Below are positions 47,686 through 58,446 of a stretch of DNA of 64,000 nucleotides, one piece after another. The stretch is from Streptomyces ardesiacus (GTDB lineage Bacteria > Actinomycetota > Actinomycetes > Streptomycetales > Streptomycetaceae): NCBI RefSeq assembly GCF_003112575.1, contig NZ_BEWC01000007.1, positions 124,001 to 188,000 on the forward strand. The letters run 5' to 3'. A model generated the notes under the pieces. That model searched no databases. It saw only the letters and a program-made list of their open reading frames with translations, and was not told the DNA's origin. The translations under genes and the position numbers were made by a program. Every line of letters starts with the position of its first letter. The first letter of the stretch is position 1.

Positions 47686-48657
47686 GTGACCGACCCTTCC
47701 GCCACGGCCGCCGCACGCAGGCCCGGTGAGCAGGCCCTCACCGCCCTCGGCCTGGCCGCACCCGACCCCGATCCCGCCGACGCCTCGCCGCACTCCTTCC
47801 CGGGCGGTGGCCGCTGGCGCACCGAGATCCCCTCCTGCGAGGGTCCGGAGGCGCTGGCGGTGGTGCTCAAGGAGTCCTCGCGGCTGGACGTGCCGGTCCA
47901 CCGGATCAGCCAGGGCAGCGGCGTGTGGATGCTGACCGACGCCGAGATCACCGAGATGGTCGAGGCCACCGCCGAGCGCGACATCGAGCTCTGCCTGTTC
48001 ACCGGCCCGCGCGGCACCTGGGACATCGGCGGCTCCACCCGGACCGACTCGCGCGGGGCCGGACTGCGGGCACGCGGTCACGACGCGGTGGCCGGCTGCG
48101 TCGAGGACGCCGTGCGGGCGAGCGAACTGGGCGTCTCGTGTCTGCTCGTCGCCGACGAGGGCGTGCTGTGGACGCTGCACCGGGCCCGCGCCGCCGGGCT
48201 CCTCCCGGCCGACACCACGCTCAAGCTCTCGGCGCTCGTCGGCCCGGTCAACCCGGCCTCGTACGCGGTGTACGAGCGGCTCGGCGCCGACTCCATCAAC
48301 GTGCCCAGCGACCTGACGCTGGATCACCTGACCGAAATACGACGGGTTTCGGCCGCACCGATGGACATGTACATCGAGGCTCCCGACGACCTCGGCGGCT
48401 ATGTGCGGATGTACGAGGTCGCCGAGCTGATCCGGCGCGGCGCCCCGCTGTACCTGAAGTTCGGCCTCTCCAAGGCACCCGGCATCTATCCGTACGGCCA
48501 CCACCTGCGGGAACTGACGCTGGCCACGGCCAAGGAGCGGGTGCGGCGCGGCCGGCTCGCTCTCGACCTGCTCGCCCGGCACGGGGCGGACGGGGACATG
48601 GCGCCGCTCGGCACCCGTCTGCCGGGGGCGCTCAACCGGTTCGAGATCTCGTCATAA
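47686..48657 (+). CDS. Conserved TIM-barrel-like protein of the sugar locus
   Basis: 323 residues, soluble. Repeating strand-helix units are visible, for example IELCLFTGPRGTWDIGG, VSCLLVADEGVLWTLH, TLKLSALVGPVNPASYAVYERLGADSINVPSDLTLDHLTEIRR, MDMYIEAPDDLGGYVRMYEVAELIRRGAPLYLKFGLSK. The pattern of strands ending in acidic or Asn residues suggests a TIM barrel distantly like U32-family proteins. I cannot name the reaction. AAGGAC precedes GTG 47686. Its placement between dehydrogenase and importer genes implies a step in the same sugar pathway. Confidence 0.68.
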   Translation: MTDPSATAAARRPGEQALTALGLAAPDPDPADASPHSFPGGGRWRTEIPSCEGPEALAVVLKESSRLDVPVHRISQGSGVWMLTDAEITEMVEATAERDIELCLFTGPRGTWDIGGSTRTDSRGAGLRARGHDAVAGCVEDAVRASELGVSCLLVADEGVLWTLHRARAAGLLPADTTLKLSALVGPVNPASYAVYERLGADSINVPSDLTLDHLTEIRRVSAAPMDMYIEAPDDLGGYVRMYEVAELIRRGAPLYLKFGLSKAPGIYPYGHHLRELTLATAKERVRRGRLALDLLARHGADGDMAPLGTRLPGALNRFEISS

Positions 48658-48752
48658 CGTTCCGGAAACTCCCTTCTCAAAAGACGACACGACCGCGCAC
48701 AATCCCACACACCTGCCTCGCCGAGCCAGTCCTCACATCAAGGATGATGACC

Positions 48753-49865
48753 ATGCGCAACCGCAGAGCCGCACTCGCCGCGATAGCCTCCGCCGCCTCG
48801 CTCGCCCTCACGCTGACCGCCTGCGGCCAGAACAGCGAGGGCGGCAGCGAGGAGGACAAGGGGGGCAGCGACGGCGCCACCGTCGGCATCGCGATGCCGA
48901 CCAAGTCCTCCGAGCGCTGGATCACCGACGGCGCCAACGTCGAGAAGGAACTGAAGGGCAAGGGGTTCAAGACCAAGCTCGTCTTCGGCGAGGACGACCC
49001 GGACCAGCAGGTCTCGCAGATCGAGAACATGATCACGCAGGGCGTGAACGCGCTGATCGTGGCCGCGATCGACAACAAGTCCCTCGGCAACGTCCTGCAG
49101 CAGGCCAAGGACGCCGACATCCCGGTCATCTCCTACGACCGGCTCATCCTCGGCACGGAGAACGTCGACTACTACGCGTCGTTCGACAACGAGAAGGTCG
49201 GTGAGCTGCAGGGCGGCTACATCGCGGAGAAGCTCGGCCTCAAGGACGGCTCCGAGAAGGGCCCCTTCAACATCGAGCTGTTCGCCGGCTCCAACGACGA
49301 CAACAACACCCGGTACTTCTTCAACGGCGCGATGAAGGTCCTCAAGCCGTACATGGACAAGGGCCAGCTCGTCGTCCGCTCCAAGCAGACCGCCCTCAAC
49401 CAGGTCACCACCCTGCGCTGGGACGGCGGCACCGCGCAGAAGCGCATGGACGACCTGCTCACCTCCAGCTACCGCAGCGCCAAGGTCGACGCGGTGCTCT
49501 CGCCCTACGACGGCATCTCCATCGGCATCCTGTCCGCCCTGAAGTCGGACGGCTACGGCTCCGGCAGCAAGGCCATGCCGGTCGTCACCGGTCAGGACGC
49601 CGAGATCGCCTCGGTGAAGTCGATCAAGGCGGGCCAGCAGACCCAGACCGTCTTCAAGGACCTGCGCGAACTCGCCAAGGTCGCCGCCACGATGGTCGAC
49701 GCGGTCCTGAACGACAAGAAGCCCGAGGTCAACGACACCAAGTCCTACGACAACGGTGCCAAGGTCGTCCCCGCCTACCTGCTGCAGCCGGTCAGCGTGG
49801 ACAAGTCCAACTACGAGAAGGTCCTGGTCGGCGGCGGCTACTACACCGAGGGCCAGCTCAACTAA
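48753..49865 (+). CDS. ABC sugar importer, ChvE-type substrate-binding lipoprotein
   Basis: 370 residues. Lipobox LTLTAC (Cys24) after a basic start. ATVGIAMPTKSSERWITDGANVEKELKGKG, QIENMITQGVNALIVAAID, IPVISYDRLI and the hinge segment GDGGSNDD-like (FAGSNDDNNTRYFFNGAM) are typical of the multiple-monosaccharide-binding proteins (ChvE/GguB partner) of the periplasmic-binding family 4. Expected ligands are galactose, arabinose, xylose, fucose or glucose. The third in-frame ATG (48753) is chosen because AAGGA is 8 nt upstream; 48744 and 48747 overlap that site. First of three importer genes. Confidence 0.92.
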   Translation: MRNRRAALAAIASAASLALTLTACGQNSEGGSEEDKGGSDGATVGIAMPTKSSERWITDGANVEKELKGKGFKTKLVFGEDDPDQQVSQIENMITQGVNALIVAAIDNKSLGNVLQQAKDADIPVISYDRLILGTENVDYYASFDNEKVGELQGGYIAEKLGLKDGSEKGPFNIELFAGSNDDNNTRYFFNGAMKVLKPYMDKGQLVVRSKQTALNQVTTLRWDGGTAQKRMDDLLTSSYRSAKVDAVLSPYDGISIGILSALKSDGYGSGSKAMPVVTGQDAEIASVKSIKAGQQTQTVFKDLRELAKVAATMVDAVLNDKKPEVNDTKSYDNGAKVVPAYLLQPVSVDKSNYEKVLVGGGYYTEGQLN

Positions 49866-49897
49866 CCGGGCACCATCAAGGATTGGAAGGCACGACC

Positions 49898-51462
<1,565 letters not shown>

Positions 51463-51466
<4 letters not shown>

Positions 51467-52707
51467 GCACGGACGTGACCGCCAAGACCCCGGCACCGGC
51501 GCCGCCGGGCAAAGAGGGCTCGGCCTCCGGCGGCGGGCTGCTGGCGCTGATGCTCGACGGCATGCGCCGCAACATGCGCCAGTACGGCATGCTGATGGCC
51601 CTCGGCCTGATCGTGGTGCTGTTCGCGGTGTGGTCCGACGGCGACCTGCTGCTGCCGCGCAACGTCTCCAACCTGGTGCTGCAGAACAGCTACATCCTGA
51701 TCCTCGCGATCGGCATGATGCTCGTCATCATCGCCGGCCACATCGACCTGTCGGTGGGCTCGCTGACGGCGTTCGTGGGCGCGACGGCCGCCGTACTCAT
51801 GGTCAACCACGACCTGTCCTGGCCGCTGGCGGTGATCCTGTGCCTGGCCATCGGTGCCGCCGCCGGCGCCGTGCAGGGCTTCTTCATCGCTTATCTCGGC
51901 ATACCGTCGTTCATCGTGACCCTCGCGGGCATGCTGCTCTTCCGCGGTCTGACGGAGATCTTCCTCAAGGGCCAGACCCTCGGCCCGTTCCCCAAGGACC
52001 TGCAGAAGATCGCCAACGGCTTCCTGCCCGAGGTCGGCCCGAACACCAATTACCACAACCTCACCCTGCTGCTGGGCATCGCCCTGATCGCCTTCGTGGT
52101 GTACCAGGAGGTCCGCGACCGCAAGCGGCAGCAGGAGTTCGCCCTCGACGTGCCGCCGGTCAAGCTGTTCCTGCTCAAGCTGGTGGCGCTGGTCGCCGCG
52201 ATCCTCGTGGTCACGCTGCTGCTCGCCAGCTACAAGGGCGCCCCGATCGTGCTGCTCATCCTGGGCGTCCTGGTCGTCGGCTTCGGCTACCTGATGCGCA
52301 ACGCGGTCATCGGCCGCCACATCTACGCCATCGGCGGCAACCTGCCCGCGGCCAAGCTGTCGGGCGTGAAGGACAAGAAGGTCACCTTCCTGGTCTTCCT
52401 GAACATGGGCATGCTCGCGGCCCTGGCGGGTCTGGTCTTCGCCGCCCGCTTCAACGCGGCCTCGCCCAAGGCGGGCCTCAACTTCGAACTGGAGGCCATC
52501 GCGGCCTCGTTCATCGGCGGCGCGTCGATGAGCGGCGGCGTCGGCACGGTCCTCGGCGCGATCATCGGCGGTCTCGTCCTGGGCGTGCTGAACAACGGCA
52601 TGAACCTCGTCGGCATCGGCACCGACTGGCAGCAGGTCATCAAGGGCGCGGTGCTGCTGGCGGCGGTCGGGTTCGACGTGTGGAACAAGCGCAGGGTCGG
52701 TTCGTAA
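51463..52707 (+). CDS. ABC sugar importer permease (GguB/XylH type)
   Basis: 414 residues with about ten membrane segments. IIAGHIDLSVGSLTAFVGA near residues 88-106 is the conserved CUT2 permease motif; YLGIPSFIVTLAGMLLFRGLTEIFLKG and NAVIGRHIYAIGGNLPAAKLSGVK include the coupling-helix region; GGASMSGGVGTVLGAIIGGLVLGVLNNGMNLVG is the last conserved block. An additional membrane pair around residues 225-270 is as in XylH/GguB. It overlaps the ATPase gene by 4 nt and ends before a terminator. Confidence 0.95.
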
Positions 52708-52714
52708 CGGATCT

Positions 52715-52742
52715 CGGGCCCCGCCACTGACGGCGGGGCCCG
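52715..52742 (+). terminator. Terminator after the sugar permease gene
   Basis: CGGGCCCCGCC (52715-52725) pairs perfectly with GGCGGGGCCCG (52732-52742) over 6 nt and is followed by CTTCTTCT. The downstream epimerase gene starts 33 nt later, so read-through is likely partial. Confidence 0.85.
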
Positions 52743-52774
52743 CTTCTTCTCACGGAAGTACAGGAGCCGCACGT

Positions 52775-53923
52775 ATGGAACTGAGCAGACGAACGGTCAT
52801 CGCGTCGGCGGCAGCGGCCGGCGTGGCCGCCACCGCGGTCGGCGGCACGGCACACGCGTCGGGAGGCGGGAAACCCGTGAAGGAACTCTTCGGCAAGCTG
52901 GCCGACGGGACGAAGGTGTACCGCTGGTCGCTGGAGAACGGCGGCACGCGGATGAAGGTGCTGTCCTACGGCGGCGTCGTGCAGTCCCTGGAGATCCCGG
53001 ACCGCCGGGGCCGCCACGCCAACGTCTCGCTGGGCTTCGACAACCTCGACGACTACGTGGCCCGCAGCCCGCACTTCGGCGCCCTGATCGGGCGGTACGG
53101 CAACCGCATCGCCAAGGGCCGCTTCACCCTGGACGGCAAGGAGTACCAGCTCTCCGTCAACGACGGCGAGAACTCCCTGCACGGCGGCGCCCTCGGTTTC
53201 GACTACCGGGTGTGGGACGTCGAGCCGTTCACCCGGGGCTCCGACACCGGCCTGGTGCTGCACTACACCAGTGTCGACGGCGAGATGGGCTACCCGGGCA
53301 CACTGCGGGCGAAGGTGACGTACACCCTCACCCGGCGCGGCGACTGGCGCATCGACTACGAGGCCACCACCGACAAGGCCACCGTGGTCAACCTCACCAG
53401 CCACGTCTACTGGAACCTGGCCGGTGAGGGCAGCGGCAGCATCGAGGACCACGAGCTGACGATCGCCGCCTCCCGCTTCACGCCCACCGACGCCGGCCTG
53501 ATCCCCACGGGCGAGCTGGCCCGGGTGGCCGGCACGCCCTTCGACTTCCGCCGGGGCAAGCCGGTCGGGCGGGACATCCGCGACGCCCACCCCCAGCTCG
53601 TCACCGCCAAGGGCTTCGACCACAACTGGGTGCTGGACAAGGGCATCACCGACCGGCCCGAGCACATCGCCACCCTGCGCGAGAACTCCTCGGGCCGCAC
53701 CCTGCGCATCGCCACCGACCAGCCCGGCCTGCAGTTCTACTCGGGCAACTTCCTCGACGGCACCCTCACCGGCACCGGCGGCTCCCTCTACCGCCAGGGC
53801 GACGCCCTGTGCCTGGAGACGCAGCACTTCCCGGACTCGCCGAACCACCCGTCCTTCCCGTCGACCGTGCTGCGGCCGGGCCAGACGTACCGGTCGACGA
53901 CGGTGCACTCCTTCGACGCGTGA
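52775..53923 (+). CDS. Aldose 1-epimerase, Tat-exported
   Basis: 382 residues. The N-terminus MELSRRTVIASAAAAGVAATAVGG carries a twin-arginine motif (SRRTVI) and a weakly hydrophobic core; cleavage after HAS near residue 29 is likely. The rest is a GalM fold: VLSYGGVVQSLEIPDR, GRYGNRIAKGRF, NSLHGG, VNLTSHVYWNLAG with the catalytic His, FDHNWVLDKG, and ETQHFPDSPNHPSFPSTVLRPGQ with the catalytic Glu. It should provide the anomer preferred by the neighbouring importer, outside the membrane. AGGAG precedes the ATG by 9 nt. It is a paralogue of the cytoplasmic enzyme at 38661-39641. Confidence 0.94.
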   Translation: MELSRRTVIASAAAAGVAATAVGGTAHASGGGKPVKELFGKLADGTKVYRWSLENGGTRMKVLSYGGVVQSLEIPDRRGRHANVSLGFDNLDDYVARSPHFGALIGRYGNRIAKGRFTLDGKEYQLSVNDGENSLHGGALGFDYRVWDVEPFTRGSDTGLVLHYTSVDGEMGYPGTLRAKVTYTLTRRGDWRIDYEATTDKATVVNLTSHVYWNLAGEGSGSIEDHELTIAASRFTPTDAGLIPTGELARVAGTPFDFRRGKPVGRDIRDAHPQLVTAKGFDHNWVLDKGITDRPEHIATLRENSSGRTLRIATDQPGLQFYSGNFLDGTLTGTGGSLYRQGDALCLETQHFPDSPNHPSFPSTVLRPGQTYRSTTVHSFDA

Positions 53924-54006
53924 GCGGCACCCGCGGGAGCGGCGGCGCACGGACACAGTTCCTTCACACCCGTTGAACACCGCCCCGTCCCCCTCCGTAT
54001 GAACAG

Positions 54007-54033
54007 GCGGCCCGTGTTCCCCGCACGGGCCGC
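54007..54033 (+). terminator. Hairpin before the aminotransferase gene
   Basis: GCGGCCCGTG (54007-54016) pairs perfectly with CACGGGCCGC (54024-54033) over 7 nt. It lies 84 nt after the epimerase stop and 8 nt before the ribosome-binding site of the next gene, so it could be a terminator or a leader hairpin. Confidence 0.55.
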
Positions 54034-54051
54034 CCACTCATGGAGGTCCCC

Positions 54052-55656
54052 TTGTCCGGCAACGTCACCTCGCTGTTCCGCGGCACCGCGGCGCACAGCC
54101 CCTCGATGGCGGCGCTGACGCGGGAGAGCGGCGAGGCGGCGGGCGCGGGCCCGGTGGACTTCTGCATCCCCTGCAACCCGTACTTCCCCACCCCGGCGAT
54201 GTTCGAGGAACTGGCCGGCCGGCTGCGCGAGATCATCACGTACTACCCGAGCAGCGCCGACACCATCACCGCGGAACTCTGCGGCCTGCTCCGGCTCCCG
54301 CCGCAGTGCGTGGCGATGGGCAACGGCTCCACCGAGCTGATCACCTGGATCGACCACCTGCTGGTCCGCGAGTCCCTCGCCGTCCCCGTCCCCACCTTCG
54401 GCCGCTGGACCGACCAGCCCATGGAGACCGGCAAGCGCGTCGACATGTTCCCGCTCCAGGAGGCCGGCGGCTTCGCCCTCGACCTCGACCGGTACGCCGA
54501 GTTCGTCCGGGCCCGGGGGACCCGGGCCGTGGTGGTCTGCAACCCCAACAACCCCGACGGCGGCTACCAGCACAAGCAGGCGCTGGTGCAGTTCATGGAC
54601 GCGATGGCCGACCGGGACCTCGTGGTGATCGACGAGTCCTTCCTGGAGTTCGCCGACGCGGAGGCCGAACCCAGCGTGGTCCAGGAGGCGATGCTGCGCC
54701 CCAACGTCGTCGTGCTGCGCAGCCTCGGCAAGAACTTCGGGCTGCACGGCGTCCGCTTCGGCTACCTCGTGGCCAACCCGGCGCTCGCGGGACGGGTGCG
54801 GACCATGCTGCCCAAGTGGAACCTCAACTCCTTCGCGGAGCACGTGGTCTTCATGCTGCGCGACCACGGTCCCGAGTACGCGCGGAGCCTGCACCAGGTG
54901 CGGCGGGACCGCCTGGAGATGACCGCGTGGCTGTCCGCGCTGCCCGGCCTGACCGTCTACCCCTCCCAGGGCAACTTCCTCTTCGTCCGCCTCCCCGTGG
55001 GCGCCGAGGGCACCGCCGTGCGGGACCGCATGCTCACCGAGCACCGGATCCTGGTCCGGGAGTGCGGCAACAAGATCGGTTCCTCCAGCCGCTTCCTGCG
55101 TCTCGTGGTGCGCCCCCAGGGGGACGTACGTCGCCTGGTGTCCGGCCTGGAACAGGTGCTCTACGGGGCCGGAAGGGGAGCCGCCGTGCCCGGGCCGGCC
55201 ACAGGGACCGGCTACAGCTCGGGCACGGCGGCGGTGGACCGCCTGATCCAGGAGACCAACGGTTCCGGGATGCGCGCGCTCACCGCCCGGACCGCCGGTG
55301 CCGGTACCGGCGCCCCGGGACCCGCCCCGGGCACCGGCACCGGCACCGGCGTGCCGCTCCCCGCCGCGGTGCCCGTCGCTCCGGCGGCTGCCACCACGGC
55401 GTCCCCGGCGCCGGTCCCCCGGCCGGCGCCGTTCCCCGGACCGGTGCCGGTCCCCCACCCGGCACCGGTCCCGCACCCCCTGCCCGCGCCGGTGCCCGCC
55501 CCGGCCGCCCCGTATCCGGCGCCCGTCGGGCCGACCCCGCCCGGCGTACCGGCCCGCGGGGGTCTCACGGCCGCGCAGGTCCGGGGCACCGACGGCCTGG
55601 AGTCGGTCCCGGCGACGGGCTGGCCGGACGCGGCGGGGATGGGGCGGGCCGGCTGA
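54052..55656 (+). CDS. PLP-dependent aminotransferase (HisC-like) with long Pro-rich tail
   Basis: 534 residues. Residues 35-365 form a class I/II aminotransferase: MGNGSTELI (phosphate-side loop), VCNPNNPDGG at 162-171, DLVVIDESFLEF with Asp194 that pairs with the PLP ring, and SLGKNFGLHGVRFGY with Lys227 as the Schiff-base lysine. The fold is closest to histidinol-phosphate/threonine-phosphate aminotransferases. Residues 366-534 are low-complexity Pro/Ala/Thr/Gly sequence with no domain, unusual for this family of about 360 residues. GGAGGT at 54042-54047 supports the TTG at 54052; the ATG at 54040 overlaps that site. It ends 10 nt from the convergent transglycosylase gene. Confidence 0.86.
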   Translation: MSGNVTSLFRGTAAHSPSMAALTRESGEAAGAGPVDFCIPCNPYFPTPAMFEELAGRLREIITYYPSSADTITAELCGLLRLPPQCVAMGNGSTELITWIDHLLVRESLAVPVPTFGRWTDQPMETGKRVDMFPLQEAGGFALDLDRYAEFVRARGTRAVVVCNPNNPDGGYQHKQALVQFMDAMADRDLVVIDESFLEFADAEAEPSVVQEAMLRPNVVVLRSLGKNFGLHGVRFGYLVANPALAGRVRTMLPKWNLNSFAEHVVFMLRDHGPEYARSLHQVRRDRLEMTAWLSALPGLTVYPSQGNFLFVRLPVGAEGTAVRDRMLTEHRILVRECGNKIGSSSRFLRLVVRPQGDVRRLVSGLEQVLYGAGRGAAVPGPATGTGYSSGTAAVDRLIQETNGSGMRALTARTAGAGTGAPGPAPGTGTGTGVPLPAAVPVAPAAATTASPAPVPRPAPFPGPVPVPHPAPVPHPLPAPVPAPAAPYPAPVGPTPPGVPARGGLTAAQVRGTDGLESVPATGWPDAAGMGRAG

Positions 55657-55666
55657 ACCCGCGGCC

Positions 55667-56953
55667 CTACCCGGCGGAGGAGGCCGAGCCGGTCGGCGTG
55701 TCCGACGGGGTGGGGCAGGGCGGGTCCGTGGGTTCCGGGGACGGGGACGGCGACGGGGACTCCGGTGCCGTGGAGCAGTCGTCGGTGGGCGTCGGGTCCG
55801 GTGTGGGTCCCGGGGTGTCCGTGGGGTCCTCGGTGGGCGTCTCGGTCGGCGGCCGGGAGGGGCCCGGGCTCGTCGGGGGCACCGACGGGAGGGTCGGGTC
55901 CGGCGCCGTGGACGGGACGGGCCGGGACGGGGAGGGGCCCTGACCGCTGCCGCCCGGCGCGGTGGGGGTCGGGTCCGGTCCGATGACGACGCCGTCGTCC
56001 GCGCCTCCGCCTCCGCCCCCGCGTCCGCCACCGCTGCCGCCGCTGCCGCCGCTCCCGCCGTCGACGGGTGCGGTCGCCGGGGTGTCGCCGCCCGCGCCGG
56101 GGCTCCTCGGGACGACGCCCTTGCCGTCGGGGACGGTGTGGACACCCCTGCGGTAGAACTCCAGCCAGTACCTGACCGTGTCGAGGTAGGCGCGGGAGTT
56201 GTTGTAGCTGAGGACCGCCCGGTCCAGGTCCGCCGCCCGGCCCAGGTCCCGGCCGCCCGCACAGAGGTAGTGCCCGGCCGCGAGGGCCGCGTCGAAGACG
56301 TTGTTCGGGTCGGCACGGCCGTCGCCGTTGCCGTCCGCGCCCCAGCGGGCCCAGGTGGACGGCAGGAACTGCATCGGGCCCACCGCCCGGTCGTAGACCG
56401 GGTCGCCGTCGTGGGCGCCGCCGTCCGTGTCCAGGATCAGGGCGAAGCCCTTCCCGTTCAGGGGCGGCCCGGTGATGCGGCCCAGGGTCGTGCCGTCGCG
56501 GTCGACCGCGCCGCCGCGCGCCTGGCCGGACTCGACCTTGCCGATCGCCGCGAGCAGTTCCCACGGCAGCCGGCAGCCGGGATCCGTCCTGCCGACGGCC
56601 GTCTCGGCGGCGTGGTAGGCGCGCAGCACCGTGGCCGGGATGCCCGACTGGAGGCGGACCTCGTCCCGCGCGAACGCCGGGGAGAGCGGTCCGCCCTCGC
56701 GCGTCGTCAGGGGCGGGAGTTCGGTGTGGTACGAGCCGTCGCCGGGCGGCGTGAACTCCGCGAAGGGGCCGTCCGCCGTCGGCACGACCGGGTCGTCGGC
56801 CGCCGGTCCGGCGTGGGTGTCCCCGGCGTTCCCGGCGAGACCGGGGGCCTGGGAGGCGGTGAGGGCCGCCATGGCCGCCACCGCGAGGGCGGTCGTGCGC
56901 AGTCCCTTGCGGGTCCGCCCGCGGTACAGGCGTCGGGCACGGCGTACGGGCAT
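55667..56953 (-). CDS. Secreted lytic transglycosylase (MltB/SLT-2 type) with Gly/Pro/Ser tail
   Basis: 428 residues. Signal/anchor near residues 20-40. The catalytic domain runs from about 95 to 290: GIPATVLRAYHAAE, LPWELLAAIGKVESGQARGG with Glu141 as catalytic acid, AVGPMQFLPSTWARWGADGNGDG, DPNNVFDAALAAGHYLCAGG, and AVLSYNNSRAYLDTVRYW. These are MltB-type murein lytic transglycosylase motifs. The final 130 residues are Gly-, Ser- and Pro-rich, probably a wall-spanning spacer. ATG 56953 has AGGAG 8 nt upstream. It lies 36 nt after the last Mce-associated gene on the same strand, so it probably belongs to the mce transcript. Confidence 0.9.
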   Translation of the reverse strand: MPVRRARRLYRGRTRKGLRTTALAVAAMAALTASQAPGLAGNAGDTHAGPAADDPVVPTADGPFAEFTPPGDGSYHTELPPLTTREGGPLSPAFARDEVRLQSGIPATVLRAYHAAETAVGRTDPGCRLPWELLAAIGKVESGQARGGAVDRDGTTLGRITGPPLNGKGFALILDTDGGAHDGDPVYDRAVGPMQFLPSTWARWGADGNGDGRADPNNVFDAALAAGHYLCAGGRDLGRAADLDRAVLSYNNSRAYLDTVRYWLEFYRRGVHTVPDGKGVVPRSPGAGGDTPATAPVDGGSGGSGGSGGGRGGGGGGADDGVVIGPDPTPTAPGGSGQGPSPSRPVPSTAPDPTLPSVPPTSPGPSRPPTETPTEDPTDTPGPTPDPTPTDDCSTAPESPSPSPSPEPTDPPCPTPSDTPTGSASSAG

Positions 56954-56997
56954 GGTCGTCACTCCTGTCGGGTCCGTCGGAGGTGCGGGCGGCTCGG

Positions 56998-57822
56998 TCA
57001 GCGGCCGAAGGTGTCGAGGGCGGCGACCAGCCAGCGTCCGTCGCGGTGCACGACGTCGACGGCGAGCATGGCCGCCGCGTACACGCCCTCGTCCTGCGCG
57101 GCCTCCTCACCGGCGCCCGCCTTGCTCTTCTCGTCCGTCGCGCTCGTCTTCCCGCCGGTGGCGACGCTGCTCTGGTCGGCGTAGACCAGGACGCGGGCCC
57201 GGTCGCCGTCGAGGCGTTCGACCGCGCTCTCGGTGACGGTCGTGGTGATCACAGCCTTCTGCGCCTCGGCCCGCTCGCGGACGTCGGCGAGCAGCTCCCG
57301 GTGCTGGTCGACGGCCTTGCCGGTCAGGAGCTCCTGCGCCGCCTTGTCGAGGGCGCCGGGGTCGGCGTGGTCGTAGGAGAAGAGGCGGTCGACGGCCTTG
57401 GTCACCTGTCCCTTGATCTCGCTGGTGCGGGCGAGGTCGGTCAGCGCGGTGTTGCTCCGCGCGGGCTCGGACCTGAGCCCTTCGGCCTTCGCGTGCGCCC
57501 AGCCCGCGAAGCCGCCGAGGAGCACCGTCAGTGCGCACAGGACGACGAGGAGCGGGGGACGGCGGCAGGGCCGTGCCCCGGCGGCCTCCCCGGCGGCCTC
57601 CCCGGCGGCCTTCCCGGCGGCCTTCGGGGCTTTGGCCGTGGGCGAGTCGTCGGCGGGGGCCGGAGCGGACTCCAGGACGGCTGTGGCGCCGCGCGCACGG
57701 GTCCCGGCCACCGGGTGCTCGGTGCGCTCGGTGCCGTCCGGGCGGGCGGTGGAGGGGGTGGGCCGGGTCTCGCGGGCCTGGCGGCGCCGCTGGCGGTTGA
57801 TGTGGTGACGGGTCGTCGACAT
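56998..57822 (-). CDS. Mce-associated membrane protein, long type (copy B')
   Basis: 274 residues. A 90-residue basic/Ala-rich cytoplasmic start (with AAGKAAGEAAGEAAG), one membrane helix near residues 92-112, then a NTF2-like Mas domain: ALTDLARTSEIKGQVTKAVDRLFSYDHADPGALDKAAQELLTG, then VERLDGDRARVLVYADQ and VHRDGRWLVAALDTFGR. It is clearly paralogous to the product at 58447-59445 (FSY, L-DGDRAR-L-V and RW motifs coincide). Mas proteins stabilise Mce complexes in mycobacteria. The ATG at 57822 starts it; 49 nt separate it from the short-type gene upstream. Confidence 0.84.
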   Translation of the reverse strand: MSTTRHHINRQRRRQARETRPTPSTARPDGTERTEHPVAGTRARGATAVLESAPAPADDSPTAKAPKAAGKAAGEAAGEAAGARPCRRPPLLVVLCALTVLLGGFAGWAHAKAEGLRSEPARSNTALTDLARTSEIKGQVTKAVDRLFSYDHADPGALDKAAQELLTGKAVDQHRELLADVRERAEAQKAVITTTVTESAVERLDGDRARVLVYADQSSVATGGKTSATDEKSKAGAGEEAAQDEGVYAAAMLAVDVVHRDGRWLVAALDTFGR

Positions 57823-57871
57823 GGTGCGCTGTCCTCCTCGCTGCGGCCGGCTCGCTCGGTACGGGTCCGGG

Positions 57872-58420
57872 TCAGCCGGTCGATGTGCCGCCCACGGGCG
57901 CCTGGCCCAGGGCGCTCAGCTTCCACCGGCCCTCGGTCCGGGTGAGTTCGCCGAGCATGCGGCTGTCCTTGTCGGTCTTCGCCCCGTCGGCCGCCTCCAC
58001 GGTGACGCGCAGGGCGACCAGCACCCGGGCCCGTCCCGCGCGGTCGTCGAGTTCGGTGACGGCGCCGGACAGCACCCGGGCGGTGCTCACCGTCTTCGCC
58101 TCCTTCACCTGCGCGGCGAACTCCTCGCGCCCGGAAGCGAGCTGCTCGTGCAGTTCGCCGGTGGTCGACGACTCCCACAGGTCGAGGCCCCGGTTCAGCT
58201 CGCGGTGGTCGAGCGTGTTCAGGTTCTGCACGGCCTGCTCCCCGGCGGACAGTGCCGCGTCCCGCTGGACGGCGTAGGCGGCCTGCTCGTCGTGGGCCGC
58301 CCGGTACCAGTCCTGGCCGGCCCAGGCCGCGAAGCCGGCCGCCACGAGGGTGAGGACGAGGGCCAGCGCCGGGAGCGGCCGGGAGCGGCCGGCGTCGAGG
58401 AGGCGGACCGCGCGTTTCAT
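57872..58420 (-). CDS. Mce-associated membrane protein, short type (copy A')
   Basis: 182 residues. One membrane helix near residues 17-38 and an outer domain with YAVQRDAALSAGEQAVQNLNTLDHRELNRGLDLWESSTTGELHEQL, then AGRARVLVALRVTVEAADG and EGRWKLSALGQAP. It matches the product at 59442-59957 along its length (RD-AL, G-x-x-x-x-x-LNTLD, W-x-S-TG-L, W-LSAL). Start ATG 58420 is chosen because GGAG lies 8 nt upstream; an ATG at 58444 lacks a ribosome-binding site. It is probably part of the Mce complex at the outer membrane face. Confidence 0.83.
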   Translation of the reverse strand: MKRAVRLLDAGRSRPLPALALVLTLVAAGFAAWAGQDWYRAAHDEQAAYAVQRDAALSAGEQAVQNLNTLDHRELNRGLDLWESSTTGELHEQLASGREEFAAQVKEAKTVSTARVLSGAVTELDDRAGRARVLVALRVTVEAADGAKTDKDSRMLGELTRTEGRWKLSALGQAPVGGTSTG

Positions 58421-58446
58421 GGGGTGCTCCAGTCTCCCGCGCATGC

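Noticed and set aside
54040..54051. ATG start at 54040 for the aminotransferase
   Set aside because: The ribosome-binding site GGAGGT would lie inside the coding region; TTG 54052 is correctly spaced from it.
53788..56316. Long minus-strand frame across the aminotransferase gene
   Set aside because: The translation is Arg/Pro/Thr-rich with no fold; the plus strand has all PLP-enzyme motifs.
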